From the NCBI GenBank assembly GCA_041659285.1, contig JBAZYO010000016.1, forward strand, positions 1 through 64,000: 64,000 nucleotides of DNA, in the 5' to 3' direction. Made by a program: the position numbers and the translations under genes. The notes beneath the pieces were generated by a model. It was not told the DNA's origin. It saw only the letters and a list, made by a program, of their open reading frames with translations, and made no database searches. The stretch is from Vicinamibacterales bacterium (GTDB lineage: Bacteria; Acidobacteriota; Vicinamibacteria; Vicinamibacterales; UBA2999). Shown in pieces: positions 25,881 to 35,449 of this stretch (position 1 is the stretch's first letter; each line of letters opens with the position of its first letter).

Positions 25881-27947
25881 ATGAAAACTTTCGGCAAGAC
25901 TTGCCGGTGGGCTTTAGCCGCAGTACTCGCAATGAGTGCCGTTGCGGTGCGCCCGGCGGCCGCCCAGTCCATCGATGAATCGGTGCGTGCCGCGGTGACG
26001 TCGGGATCCTCGACGCGCGTGATCATGCAGTTCGCGACGACTGCCGCGCGCGATGCCGCGTTCAACCGATTGCTCGACGGCGGTGCCGCGGTTCGCGCCA
26101 CCGAGACGGAAGTCGGACCGGCCCTCGTGGTGATTGGCGGCGCGGCCATTCTCGAGCGCGAGTTCAGCGGCGCGACCCAGATCTCGGCTGACGCCAGTGT
26201 CACCGTCCTCTCAACCACGCCGGCGCGCGCCCGTTCGCCGCGCCGTTCCCCGACGCCATCAGCGATTCGCGAGGCAGCTTCATACAGCGGCCCGGCCGTC
26301 GCCATCATCGATTCCGGGATTCAGCCGCATGCCGACCTGCCGCTGAGCCGTATTCGCGTGTTCAAGGACTTCGTCGCGGGCGGACGATCCCCCGTGGACG
26401 GGTGCGGTCACGGCACACACGTCGCCGGCATCGTCGCGGGCAGCGGCGCGTCGTCAGGCCGCGTCTACCAAGGTATCGCGCCCGATGTTGACGTTGTCGC
26501 GTTACGCGTGCTTGGTAACGACTGTTCCGGGCGCACGAGTGACGTCATCGACGCGCTCGAGTGGGTGGCGCGTAACCACACTAAATACAAAATCAGGGTC
26601 GTCAACCTGTCACTCGGCCACGACGTGCTCGAGTCCATCTTCACCGACCCGCTCGTCCAGGCCGTCGAGCGCCTGTCGCGCCGCGGCGTCGTGGTGGTGA
26701 CCGCCGCCGGCAACAAGGGCATCAATCCGAAGACCGGGGAACCGGGCTACGGCGGCGTGGGCGTGCCGTGCAACGCACCATCATCAGTTTGTGTCGGCGC
26801 GCTCGATACCCAGGGGACGCCGGCCCTAGACGATGACGCCGTCGCGAGGAAGAGTTCGCGTGGTCCTACCAGGTTCGACTTCCTGGCCAAGCCCGACCTG
26901 GTCGCGCCGGGCGTGAACATCATTTCCCTGGCTGCTCCGGGGAGCATGCTCTTCACCAATTATCCAACCTACCGAGTTGACGGCGGGAACACTTATTTCA
27001 AACTGTCGGGCACCAGCATGGCCTCGCCTGCCGTCGCCGGGGCCGCCGTCAGGTTGTTGCAGGCCAACCAGGGTCTTTCGGCCAACGCCGTGAAGATGGC
27101 GCTGCAGTTCACCGCGAGGATTCTCGACCAGACCGATGTGCTGACGCAGGGCGCCGGCGCGCTGAACCTGGCGGGCGCCGTAACGCTGGCGAGCGCCATC
27201 AACCCTTCGGCGCCGCTCGGGTCCAACTGGCTGACCACCAGCGTGGCGACGTTCAATTCCGATGCCAATGGCGAGCCCATCACGTGGGGCGGGCGCATCA
27301 TCTACGGCGACCGTTTTATGCAGCCGCGCTACGCGGGCATCCACCTGTTCCGCTGGAGCGACGACATCGTCTGGGCCTACGACGCCCTTGCCGACAACAT
27401 CGTGTGGGGCAACAACGGCGACAACATCGTCTGGGGCAACGACGACAACATTGTCTGGGGTAACGAAGACAACATCGTGTGGGGCAACGACGACAACATC
27501 GTCTGGGGCAACCTCGAAGACGCCAACATCGTGTGGGGCAACGGCGAGTCCGACAATATCGTGTGGGGCATCGACGACAACATCGTCTGGGGCAACGACG
27601 ACAACATCGTCTGGGGCAACACCGACGACGACAACATCGTCTGGGGTAACGGCTTCGTCCGGGAAGTGTGGGCCGCCAACATCGTCTGGGGCTTCTGGGA
27701 CGACAACATCGTGTGGGGCAACGTCAGCCGGGACGAGGTCGACAACATCGTGTGGGGCAACGACGACAACATCGTCTGGGGCAACTGCGCGATGGGCCTG
27801 GACGACAACATTGTCTGGGGCAACGACGACAACATCGTGTGGGGCAATGGCGACAACATTGTCTGGGGCAACGGCTGCTCCCGGCTGAATGCGGCGGATG
27901 ACAACATCGTGTGGGGCAACAGGGTGTTGACCGGGGGAGTTCGTTAA
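25881..27947 (+). CDS. Secreted S8 (subtilisin-like) serine protease with NIVWGN-repeat tail
   Basis: 688 aa. Signal peptide MKTFGKTCRWALAAVLAMSA...AAAQ, an inhibitor-like propeptide (about 30-130), then the subtilase domain. Triad: Asp144 (AIIDSGI), His177 (GCGHGTHVAG) and Ser379 (SGTSMASP); oxyanion Asn278 (TAAGNKG). After the catalytic domain and a linker, residues about 493-683 are a tandem array: 18 exact NIVWG motifs and one degenerate DIVWA, most spaced 8 residues apart with Asp/Asn-rich connectors. Codons vary synonymously between units, so the peptide motif is under selection. The tail is acidic, Trp-rich and unlikely to be catalytic; it may bind a surface or partner, or form a solenoid. 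ATG 25881 is used. Probably cotranscribed with the GNAT gene 3 bases downstream. Confidence 0.93.
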   Translation: MKTFGKTCRWALAAVLAMSAVAVRPAAAQSIDESVRAAVTSGSSTRVIMQFATTAARDAAFNRLLDGGAAVRATETEVGPALVVIGGAAILEREFSGATQISADASVTVLSTTPARARSPRRSPTPSAIREAASYSGPAVAIIDSGIQPHADLPLSRIRVFKDFVAGGRSPVDGCGHGTHVAGIVAGSGASSGRVYQGIAPDVDVVALRVLGNDCSGRTSDVIDALEWVARNHTKYKIRVVNLSLGHDVLESIFTDPLVQAVERLSRRGVVVVTAAGNKGINPKTGEPGYGGVGVPCNAPSSVCVGALDTQGTPALDDDAVARKSSRGPTRFDFLAKPDLVAPGVNIISLAAPGSMLFTNYPTYRVDGGNTYFKLSGTSMASPAVAGAAVRLLQANQGLSANAVKMALQFTARILDQTDVLTQGAGALNLAGAVTLASAINPSAPLGSNWLTTSVATFNSDANGEPITWGGRIIYGDRFMQPRYAGIHLFRWSDDIVWAYDALADNIVWGNNGDNIVWGNDDNIVWGNEDNIVWGNDDNIVWGNLEDANIVWGNGESDNIVWGIDDNIVWGNDDNIVWGNTDDDNIVWGNGFVREVWAANIVWGFWDDNIVWGNVSRDEVDNIVWGNDDNIVWGNCAMGLDDNIVWGNDDNIVWGNGDNIVWGNGCSRLNAADDNIVWGNRVLTGGVR
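27359..27920 (+). repeat. Coding tandem repeat array (NIVWGN units, about 24-bp period)
   Basis: Nineteen units based on GACAACATCGTNTGGGGCAA, with a basic 24-bp period and longer spacers of up to 48 bp. Third-position differences (AAC-ATC/ATT-GTC/GTG-TGG-GGC/GGT) show the array is old enough to drift silently. One consequence is a very long antisense open frame rich in Val/Asp/Pro, which is an artefact. Confidence 0.95.
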
Positions 27948-27950
27948 GCC

Positions 27951-28610
27951 ATGGAAAAGATGCCTTTCCAGCCGGAGCTCGACCGCGCCACGGCCATGCC
28001 GTCCGCGACCGCCGGCGTCACCACGACCGACTGGCGCTCCGGGCTTCCGGTGCTTGCCGGTTCGAACTTCACGCTCCGCGAACTGCGCCTCAACGACGCC
28101 GCCTCGCTGCTCGCGATGCTGACGACCGATGAAGTGGCGCGGTTCATTTCGCCGCCGCCGACCACCGTTGAAGGGTTCGAACACTTCATCGCCTGGACGC
28201 ACCGCGAGCGCCTCACCGGCAATTACATCTGCTTCGGCGTGGTGCCGCAGGGCATGGACCAGGCCGTGGGTCTCTTCCAACTGCGCTCCCTCGAACCCGG
28301 GTTCGGTTCCTGCGAGTGGGGCTTCGCCCTGGGTTCCGCGTTCTGGGGCACCGGCGTATTCGTGGACGGGGCGCGCCTCATCCTCAACTTCGCGGTTGAC
28401 GTCGTCGGCGCGCAGCGCCTCGAGGCGCGCGCGGCGGTGGCCAACGGCCGCGGCAACGGCGCCCTCCGGAAGATCGGCGCCGTGCAGGAGGGCGTGCTGC
28501 GCCGTTCGTTCCTGCGCAACGGCCAGTATCACGACCAGGTGTTGTGGTCGATCCTCGCGGAGGATTGGCGCCTGCAGCGGCTTGATCAGCAGCCGGTCAG
28601 CGTTCACTAA
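27951..28610 (+). CDS. GNAT family N-acetyltransferase (RimJ/RimL type)
   Basis: 219 aa. After a 30-residue variable N-terminus comes a GNAT_3-type domain: FTLRELRLNDAASLLAMLTT, FISPPPTTVEGFEHFI, VGLFQLRSLEPGFGSCEWGF and the acetyl-CoA loop equivalent in VANGRGNGALRKIGAVQEGV, then LRRSFLRNGQYHDQVLWSIL. This is the RimJ/RimL branch that acetylates protein N-termini or small amines. It starts 3 bases after the protease stop, so it is very likely in the same transcript, which ends at the terminator at 28636. What it acetylates is unknown; the protease partner suggests modification of that protein or its product. Confidence 0.87.
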   Translation: MEKMPFQPELDRATAMPSATAGVTTTDWRSGLPVLAGSNFTLRELRLNDAASLLAMLTTDEVARFISPPPTTVEGFEHFIAWTHRERLTGNYICFGVVPQGMDQAVGLFQLRSLEPGFGSCEWGFALGSAFWGTGVFVDGARLILNFAVDVVGAQRLEARAAVANGRGNGALRKIGAVQEGVLRRSFLRNGQYHDQVLWSILAEDWRLQRLDQQPVSVH

Positions 28611-28635
28611 CAGTCACAAGTTCGCTATACGTAAA

Positions 28636-28674
28636 GGCCCGAATGCCTCCAGGGGGTGTTCGGGCTATTTTTTT
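28636..28674 (+). terminator. Rho-independent terminator after the protease-GNAT unit
   Basis: GGCCCGAA pairs with TTCGGGCT across a loop of about 16 bases containing a smaller GCCTCC/GGGGGT stem, followed by ATTTTTTT. It separates this unit from queA. Confidence 0.88.
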
Positions 28675-28714
28675 CCATGGGCCGCGGTTGCCGGAGGCTC
28701 GAAGGACGCGCCTC

Positions 28715-29764
28715 GTGAACGTCAGCGATTTCGATTTCCACCTGCCCGACGATCTCATCGCGCAGAGCCCGCCGTCCGAACGGGGGGCGTCACGGCTGCT
28801 GGCGCTCGACCGCGTCAGCGGACGCGTGTCGCATCACCAGTTTGCCGACCTGCCGGCGCTGTTGCGTCCCGGCGATCTGCTCATCGTCAACGACACCCGC
28901 GTTTTTCCAGCGCGGCTCATCGGCCGCCGGTTGCCTGGCGGTGGGGCGGCCGAGTGCTTTCTCGTCCGTCCCACCGGCGCTGCCGACGAGTGGATCGCGC
29001 TGGTGCATCCCGGCCAGCGGCTGCGCGAAGGGTCGCGGATGGTGTTCGAGTCCGGCCCCCTTCGCCTGACCGCCGAGGTGGTGGGGATGCACTTCCACGG
29101 CCGCCGCACCGTCCGGCTGTGGACCGAGGATGGCTCCGGCGTGCGCGACGCGATTGACGCGATTGGCCACATGCCGCTGCCGCCTTACATCAAGCGAAGC
29201 GATGCGCCCGCGGACCGCGAGCGCTACCAGACCGTGTTTGCGCGCGAGGGCGGTTCGATCGCCGCGCCGACGGCCGGCCTGCACTTCACGCCGTCATTGC
29301 TCGAGGCCCTCGCCGCCCGCGGCGTTGAGCGCGCCGCGGTGACCCTGCACGTCGGCTACGGCACTTTCCAGCCGATACGGGTGGAGCGCGTCGAGGATCA
29401 CCAGATGGAGGCGGAACACTACGAAGTGTCCGCCGCGACGGCGGCGGCGCTGACCGCCGCGAAGCGCGAGCACCGGCGGATCATCACCGTCGGCACGACC
29501 TCCACGCGGACCGTGGAGTCGTTGACGATCGATCCCGAGGGCGCGGTGCAGGCGGGACGAGGGGAGACGTCGCTCTTCATTCATCCCGGCTACCAGTTCC
29601 GCCTGGTCTCCGGCGTGGTGACCAACTTCCACCTGCCGCGTTCGTCGCTGATCATGCTGGTGTCGGCGCTGGCGGGACGGGAGCACGTGCTGGCCGCCTA
29701 CGAGGCTGCCGTCAGGGAGCGCTATCGGTTCTATAGTTACGGGGACGCGATGCTCGTTCTCTGA
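28715..29764 (+). CDS. queA: S-adenosylmethionine:tRNA ribosyltransferase-isomerase
   Basis: Builds the epoxycyclopentane ring precursor (epoxyqueuosine) on 7-aminomethyl-7-deazaguanine tRNA. Family blocks: FDFHLPDDLIAQSPPSERG, LLIVNDTRVFPARLIGR, GHMPLPPYIKR, SIAAPTAGLHFTPSLL, VGYGTFQPIR and HLPRSSLIMLVSALAG. 349 aa from GTG 28715 (VNVSDFDFHLP); the frame is open further upstream into the terminator, which argues against earlier starts. queE and queC lie at 46-47.5 kb, so queuosine synthesis genes are split within the window. Confidence 0.96.
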   Translation: MNVSDFDFHLPDDLIAQSPPSERGASRLLALDRVSGRVSHHQFADLPALLRPGDLLIVNDTRVFPARLIGRRLPGGGAAECFLVRPTGAADEWIALVHPGQRLREGSRMVFESGPLRLTAEVVGMHFHGRRTVRLWTEDGSGVRDAIDAIGHMPLPPYIKRSDAPADRERYQTVFAREGGSIAAPTAGLHFTPSLLEALAARGVERAAVTLHVGYGTFQPIRVERVEDHQMEAEHYEVSAATAAALTAAKREHRRIITVGTTSTRTVESLTIDPEGAVQAGRGETSLFIHPGYQFRLVSGVVTNFHLPRSSLIMLVSALAGREHVLAAYEAAVRERYRFYSYGDAMLVL

Positions 29765-29829
29765 CGGGAGACACCACCCGCCGGGAGGGCACTGCCCGTC
29801 GGGAGGACACTTCTTGTCGGGATCACATT
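29762..29829 (+). repeat. Four degenerate 17-18 bp units before a start codon, each with a Shine-Dalgarno-like core
   Basis: Between the queA stop and ATG 29831: GACGGGAGACACCACCC, GCCGGGAGGGCACTGCCC, GTCGGGAGGACACTTCTT and GTCGGGATCACATTC. Each begins G(A/C/T)CGGGA and contains GGGAG or GGGAT; the last is 10 bases from the start codon. This is unusual for an intergenic spacer of 66 bases. Confidence 0.75.
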
Positions 29830-29830
29830 C

Positions 29831-30775
29831 ATGAAACTGCCATACGAAGAGTTCGATCTCTCTGGCGTGAAGACGTATCCGCTGCGCTCGCGCGCGAGCA
29901 AGGTGACGCTGGCGCAGTTCGCCACACCGTACAAGAAGGGCTCCGGCGTGGAGGGGTTGCTGACGTCGCTGCCGTCGCTGCTCGCGGCGAGCGACTTCGC
30001 GGCCGTGGTGAAGGCCATCCTCACCGCCCGCCGGGATGGGCGCGCCATCATCTGGGGGCTTGGGGCTCACGTCATGAAGACGGGGCTGTCCCCGGTGCTG
30101 GTGGACCTGATGGAGCGGGGCTTCGTGTCGGCCGTCGCCACCAACGGCGCGGGCATCATCCACGACTTCGAAATTGCCTTGTCGGGCGCGACCTCGGAAG
30201 ACGTCGATGCGACGCTCGGCCCCGGCACCTTCGGCATGGCCGAAGAGACCGGGACTCAGCTGAACCAGGCGATCATCGACGGCGCCGCCGCGGGCCTGGG
30301 CCTGGGGCAGGCGGTCGGCAGGTTCCTGGTCGAGCACCGCGCGCCGTTCGCGCCGATCAGCATTGCCGCGGCCGCCCATCGCCTCGGCATTCCGGTCACG
30401 GCCCATGTCGCGATCGGCACCGACATCATTCACATGCACCCGCTCGCGTCCGGCGCCGCGATCGGCGAGGCCAGCCTCCGGGACTTCAAGTACTTCACAT
30501 CGTCAGTGGCGAAGCTGGAGGGCGGCGTTTACCTGAACTGCGGATCGGCCGTGGTGTTGCCTGAAGTGTTCCTGAAGGCCGTCGCCATTGCCCGCAACGA
30601 CGGCCGCTCGCTGGACGGGTTGACCACCGTCAACCTGGACTTCCTGCGGCACTACCGGCCGCTCACCAACGTGGTGTCGCGGCCGACCGCGGGCACGGGG
30701 AAGGGCTATGCGCTGACGGGGCATCACGAGATCATGGTCCCCCTGCTCGCCGCCGCGCTGCTGGAGGGGTTGTAG
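29831..30775 (+). CDS. Deoxyhypusine-synthase-like protein of unknown function
   Basis: 314 aa. Motifs ATNGAGIIHDFEIALSGATS, GPGTFGMAEETGTQLNQAI, TAHVAIGTDIIHMHPLASGA and VYLNCGSAVVLPEVFLKA resemble the NAD-binding Rossmann-like core of deoxyhypusine synthase (COG1899), which in archaea and eukaryotes transfers a butylamine to a lysine of eIF5A/aIF5A. No eIF5A substrate is expected in this bacterium, so bacterial homologues probably act on another amine, as homospermidine synthase-like enzymes do. I am fairly sure of the fold relation, not of the reaction. The catalytic lysine is not obvious; the C-terminal GTGKGYALTGHHE carries one candidate. Confidence 0.62.
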   Translation: MKLPYEEFDLSGVKTYPLRSRASKVTLAQFATPYKKGSGVEGLLTSLPSLLAASDFAAVVKAILTARRDGRAIIWGLGAHVMKTGLSPVLVDLMERGFVSAVATNGAGIIHDFEIALSGATSEDVDATLGPGTFGMAEETGTQLNQAIIDGAAAGLGLGQAVGRFLVEHRAPFAPISIAAAAHRLGIPVTAHVAIGTDIIHMHPLASGAAIGEASLRDFKYFTSSVAKLEGGVYLNCGSAVVLPEVFLKAVAIARNDGRSLDGLTTVNLDFLRHYRPLTNVVSRPTAGTGKGYALTGHHEIMVPLLAAALLEGL

Positions 30776-30792
30776 CGCCAATCAGGTGGATC

Positions 30793-30822
30793 TTGCCGGG
30801 TTCGGTGGCGCTGAAGTACCAT
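30793..30822 (+). promoter_or_regulatory. Candidate sigma-70 promoter for the CAU tRNA
   Basis: TTGCCG (30793-30798) and TACCAT (30817-30822) are 18 bases apart, placing a start a few bases ahead of the tRNA at 30834. The -10 is imperfect. Confidence 0.4.
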
Positions 30823-30833
30823 CAAAGATTCGT

Positions 30834-30910
30834 GCCGGAGTAGCTCAGCCGGTTAGAGCACGCGTCTCATAAGCGCGGGGTCGGCAGTTCGAGTCTGCCC
30901 TCCGGCACCA
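30834..30910 (+). tRNA. tRNA with CAU anticodon (elongator Met, or Ile2 read after lysidine)
   Basis: 77 nt including an encoded CCA. Acceptor GCCGGAG/CTCCGGC pairs over 7 bp; D stem GCTC/GAGC; anticodon stem CGCGT/GCGCG with loop CTCATAA, anticodon CAT; T stem GGCAG/CTGCC with loop TTCGAGT; discriminator A. There is no initiator-type C1 mismatch or GGG/CCC anticodon stem, so it is not fMet. A CAU anticodon can be elongator Met or the Ile2 tRNA modified by TilS, whose gene starts 75 bases downstream. Identity between these two is unresolved. Confidence 0.95.
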
Positions 30911-30985
30911 CCGCATTACCGCAGGGTCACGGCGTCCGTCGCCGTGCCCGTGCCGGCCGCAAGCCGTTCCGGGTCAAGGATACTG

Positions 30986-32575
30986 ATGGCGCGCCTTATC
31001 GATCGCGTTCGCCGCTACGCCGCGCAGCATGCGCTGTGGAGGGCGGACCCGCGCGTGATCGTCGCGATGTCGGGAGGGTCGGATTCGGTGGCGCTGTTCT
31101 TCCTGCTCCGCGAGCTCGCGGCCAGCGGGGATTGCGCGTTGGCCGGCGTCGCGCACCTGCACCACCACATTCGCGGCCAGGCGGCCGACGAGGACGCGGC
31201 GTTTTGTCGCAACCTGGCGCTGCGAACCGGCGTGCCCGCCGTGATCGGCGACGCCGACGTGCCGGCGCTGGCCGCGCGCGACGGCGTCTCGATGGAAGTG
31301 GCCGGCCGTCACGCGCGGCAGGGCTTCTACCTCGAGGCGCAGGCCACGCTCAACGCCGCGCGCGTCGCCGTGGCACACACGCGTGACGATCAAGCGGAGA
31401 CCGTGCTGCTGCGCCTGGTCCGTGGCGCGGGCTCCGCCGGCCTGTCGGGCATGGCGCCCCGCCGCGATCACCTCGTCCGGCCGCTCCTCGAGATCACCCG
31501 CGCCGAGCTGCGCGCGTATCTCGACGAGATCGGCGAGCCGTGGCGCGAAGACGCGACCAACGCCGACCGCGCCATTCCGCGCAACCTGATTCGCCACGAG
31601 GTGTTGCCGCGGCTGCGCCAGCTGAACGCGCAAGCGGATGCGGCACTGGCGCGCGCCGCCGACATCCTGAGGACCGACGCCGCGTTTCTCGACAGCCTTG
31701 CCAGCGAAGCCGCCGCCCGGCTCGTCAGACTTGAGGAAGGCCCGCCTTCGCGGCCGGAGGCCGCTTCCGCCTTCGCTGAAGCTGCGGCGGACAAGTCGGC
31801 GAGGTCTCGCCGTAGCTCGCTTGACGGCTCGCAAGCGGAGGCGGATGCCTCAGGTGCATCGGGTGCATCGGGTGCGCCGCGACGAATCGCGATCGATGCC
31901 GAAGAGCTGGGGCGGCTGCCGTTGGCACTGGCGCGACGGGTAGCGCTGAGGGCGCTCGAAACCGCCAACCCGTCCCGCTCGTATGGCTTAGAAGAGGCCC
32001 AACTGCTCTGCGAGGCGGCCGCCGGCGGTGCCGGGGCCAGCCTTGCGGGCCTCGACATGGAACGTTTCGGCGCCAGCGTTGTCTTAGTAAGTAGGGCCCG
32101 CCGACGCGGCCAAAGGCCGCTACGGCGAGGTCTCGCCGAAGCTCGCGAGCAATCTGGCGAGCGGAGGCGGATGCCAAGCGCCGATCAGTTCGAACTCCAG
32201 CTCGGGATCCCTGGCGCGGTGACCGCACCGCATGGGCGCTGGACGCTGACGGCTGCGGGGCCGATGCCGCGGCCCGAGGCGATGGCGGCCGAAGCGGGAC
32301 AGGTGATGGTGGATGCCGGCACCTTGAGCCCCGGCCTCATCGTCCGGCCGCGCCGCCCCGGGGATCGTCTGCATCCTCTAGGCGCACCCGGACGAAAGAA
32401 GGTGCAAGACGTGTTCGTGGACCGCAAGATTCCGCGAGACGAACGCGATCGAGAGCCCATCGTGACTGACGAAATGGGCAGGATTGTGTGGGTGGCGGGG
32501 CAGGTTTTGGCCGAGCCCTTTCGGGTGACCCCGCTCACTATGACCGTGGTAGTCTTGACCCTGAGGCGCCAGTAG
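30986..32575 (+). CDS. tilS: tRNA(Ile)-lysidine synthetase, with two in-frame repeat insertions
   Basis: Converts C34 of the CAU isoleucine tRNA to lysidine with ATP and lysine. PP-loop SGGSDS at 29-34, then HLHHHIRG, EVAGRHARQGFY, AHTRDDQAETVLLRLVRGAG and the TilS substrate-binding segment PRNLIRHEVLPRL; the C-terminal domain has IVRPRRPGDRLHPLGAPGRKKVQDVF. Length is 529 aa, longer than usual, because two repeat-encoded stretches are inserted: about residues 251-288 and 369-396, falling in linker regions. Both keep the frame. All catalytic motifs are intact, so it is probably functional. It is essential in nearly all bacteria. Confidence 0.93.
   Translation: MARLIDRVRRYAAQHALWRADPRVIVAMSGGSDSVALFFLLRELAASGDCALAGVAHLHHHIRGQAADEDAAFCRNLALRTGVPAVIGDADVPALAARDGVSMEVAGRHARQGFYLEAQATLNAARVAVAHTRDDQAETVLLRLVRGAGSAGLSGMAPRRDHLVRPLLEITRAELRAYLDEIGEPWREDATNADRAIPRNLIRHEVLPRLRQLNAQADAALARAADILRTDAAFLDSLASEAAARLVRLEEGPPSRPEAASAFAEAAADKSARSRRSSLDGSQAEADASGASGASGAPRRIAIDAEELGRLPLALARRVALRALETANPSRSYGLEEAQLLCEAAAGGAGASLAGLDMERFGASVVLVSRARRRGQRPLRRGLAEAREQSGERRRMPSADQFELQLGIPGAVTAPHGRWTLTAAGPMPRPEAMAAEAGQVMVDAGTLSPGLIVRPRRPGDRLHPLGAPGRKKVQDVFVDRKIPRDERDREPIVTDEMGRIVWVAGQVLAEPFRVTPLTMTVVVLTLRRQ
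31737..31850. repeat. GC-rich dispersed palindromic element inside tilS, copy 1
   Basis: Contains GGCCCGCC, CGCGGCC..AGGCCGCT, GCGGCGGACAAG, GGCGAGGTCTCGCCG and ends GCAAGCGGAGGCGGATGCC. It shares these words in the same order with the second copy at 32093-32175. Compared with that copy it carries an extra 30-bp segment (CCGCCTTCGCTGAAGCTGCG) of the type also seen at 56685. In tilS it is read as Ser/Ala/Arg-rich protein without frameshift. Confidence 0.8.
32093..32175. repeat. GC-rich dispersed palindromic element inside tilS, copy 2
   Basis: GGGCCCGCC, CGCGGCC..AGGCCGCT, GGCGAGGTCTCGCCG, AAGCTCGCGAGC, then GAGCGGAGGCGGATGCC. It has the same order of words and the same end as copy 1, 240 bases upstream. 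In the TilS frame it encodes an Arg-rich loop. Confidence 0.8.
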
Positions 32576-32590
32576 CCGCGCCTGGAGGCA

Positions 32591-34497
<1,907 letters not shown>

Positions 34498-34501
<4 letters not shown>

Positions 34502-35382
34502 TCGCCGCTTCCCGTCGGCCGTTCACGGTTCCACTTCCGGGCCGGGCTCCTCTGGTGCTCGGCCCGCGCACTTTGGTGATGGGTGTGATCAACGTCACGC
34601 CCGATTCCTTCTCAGACGGCGGTGTCGCGCTCGACCCGGCCCGGGCGGCCGAGATCGCGGTGGCCATGGAAGCGGCCGGCGCCGACATCATCGACATCGG
34701 CGCCGAGTCGACGCGGCCCGGCGCCACGCCGGTCGGCACCGCCGACGAGCTGGCCCGCGTGCGGCCGGTGCTTCAGGCCGTGGCGGCACGGGTTCGCGTG
34801 CCGATCTCCATCGATACCTACAAATCCGAGGTGGCGGAACTGGCCCTTGGCGAGGGCGCCTCGATGGTCAACGACATCAGCGGCCTGCAGTACGACCCGC
34901 GCCTGGGCGGCCTCACGGCGTCCAGGGGCGCGCCGATTGTCCTGATGCACACCCGCGGACGGCCGCAGGACATGTACGCGCACGCTGACTACGGGGATGT
35001 GGTGGGCGAGGTTGCCGCCGACCTGCGGCGGGCGGTCGAGCGCGCCCTGGCCGCGGGCATTGCGCGCGACCTTATTCTGCTCGACCCTGGCCTGGGTTTC
35101 GCCAAGCGCGCGGCCCAGAGCCTGGCGGCCTTGGTGGGGCTCGATCGGCTGGCCGGGCTCGGGTTTCCGCTCCTGGCCGGGCCCTCGCGCAAGTCGTTCT
35201 TGACCGTGGCGACGGGCGCGCTGGACCCTGAAGACCGCGATTGGGCGACGGCCGCCGCCATCACCGCCGCCATCCTGGGCGGCGCCCACATCGTCCGGGT
35301 GCATCGCGTCGCGGAGATGGTTCACGTCGCCCGGGCCGCCGACGCCATTCGCGCCGCCGCGTCCCCCGCGCCAAACCTGTAG
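34498..35382 (+). CDS. folP: Dihydropteroate synthase
   Basis: Condenses p-aminobenzoate with hydroxymethyldihydropterin pyrophosphate in folate synthesis. Motifs VMGVINVTPDSFSDGG, GADIIDIGAESTRPGA, PISIDTYKSEVA, SMVNDISGLQ, IVLMHTRGRP, LILLDPGLGFAK and LAGPSRKSF, the sulfonamide-target pocket. GTG 34498 overlaps the ftsH stop by 4 bases (GTGA). ftsH-folP-cdaA order recalls the tilS-ftsH-folP arrangement known in Firmicutes and others. 294 aa. Confidence 0.96.
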
Positions 35383-35420
35383 GTTTGGCGATGGTGCCGG
35401 ACAAACCTAAGGGTTTGTCC
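35371..35420. repeat. Two short palindromes at the 3' end of folP
   Basis: CCAAACCTGTAGGTTTGG overlaps the folP stop codon (TAG within the loop), and GGACAAACCTAAGGGTTTGTCC follows 10 bases later. Both use the word CAAACCT with its complement around a short centre. There is no T run, so they are weak terminator candidates; they resemble short palindromic repeats seen elsewhere in the window. Confidence 0.75.
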
Positions 35421-35449
35421 CCACCCCGCACTAAAATACCGAAGCGTCC

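Noticed and set aside
27359..27920. Tandem 24-bp array as a CRISPR or satellite
   Set aside because: Spacing is irregular, units are read in one frame as NIVWGN within a long protease gene, and differences are mostly synonymous.
26826..28607. Long antisense frame (593 codons) opposite the protease
   Set aside because: It is the reverse reading of the repeat array and flanks, rich in Val/Asp/Pro with no domain, and has no ribosome-binding site.
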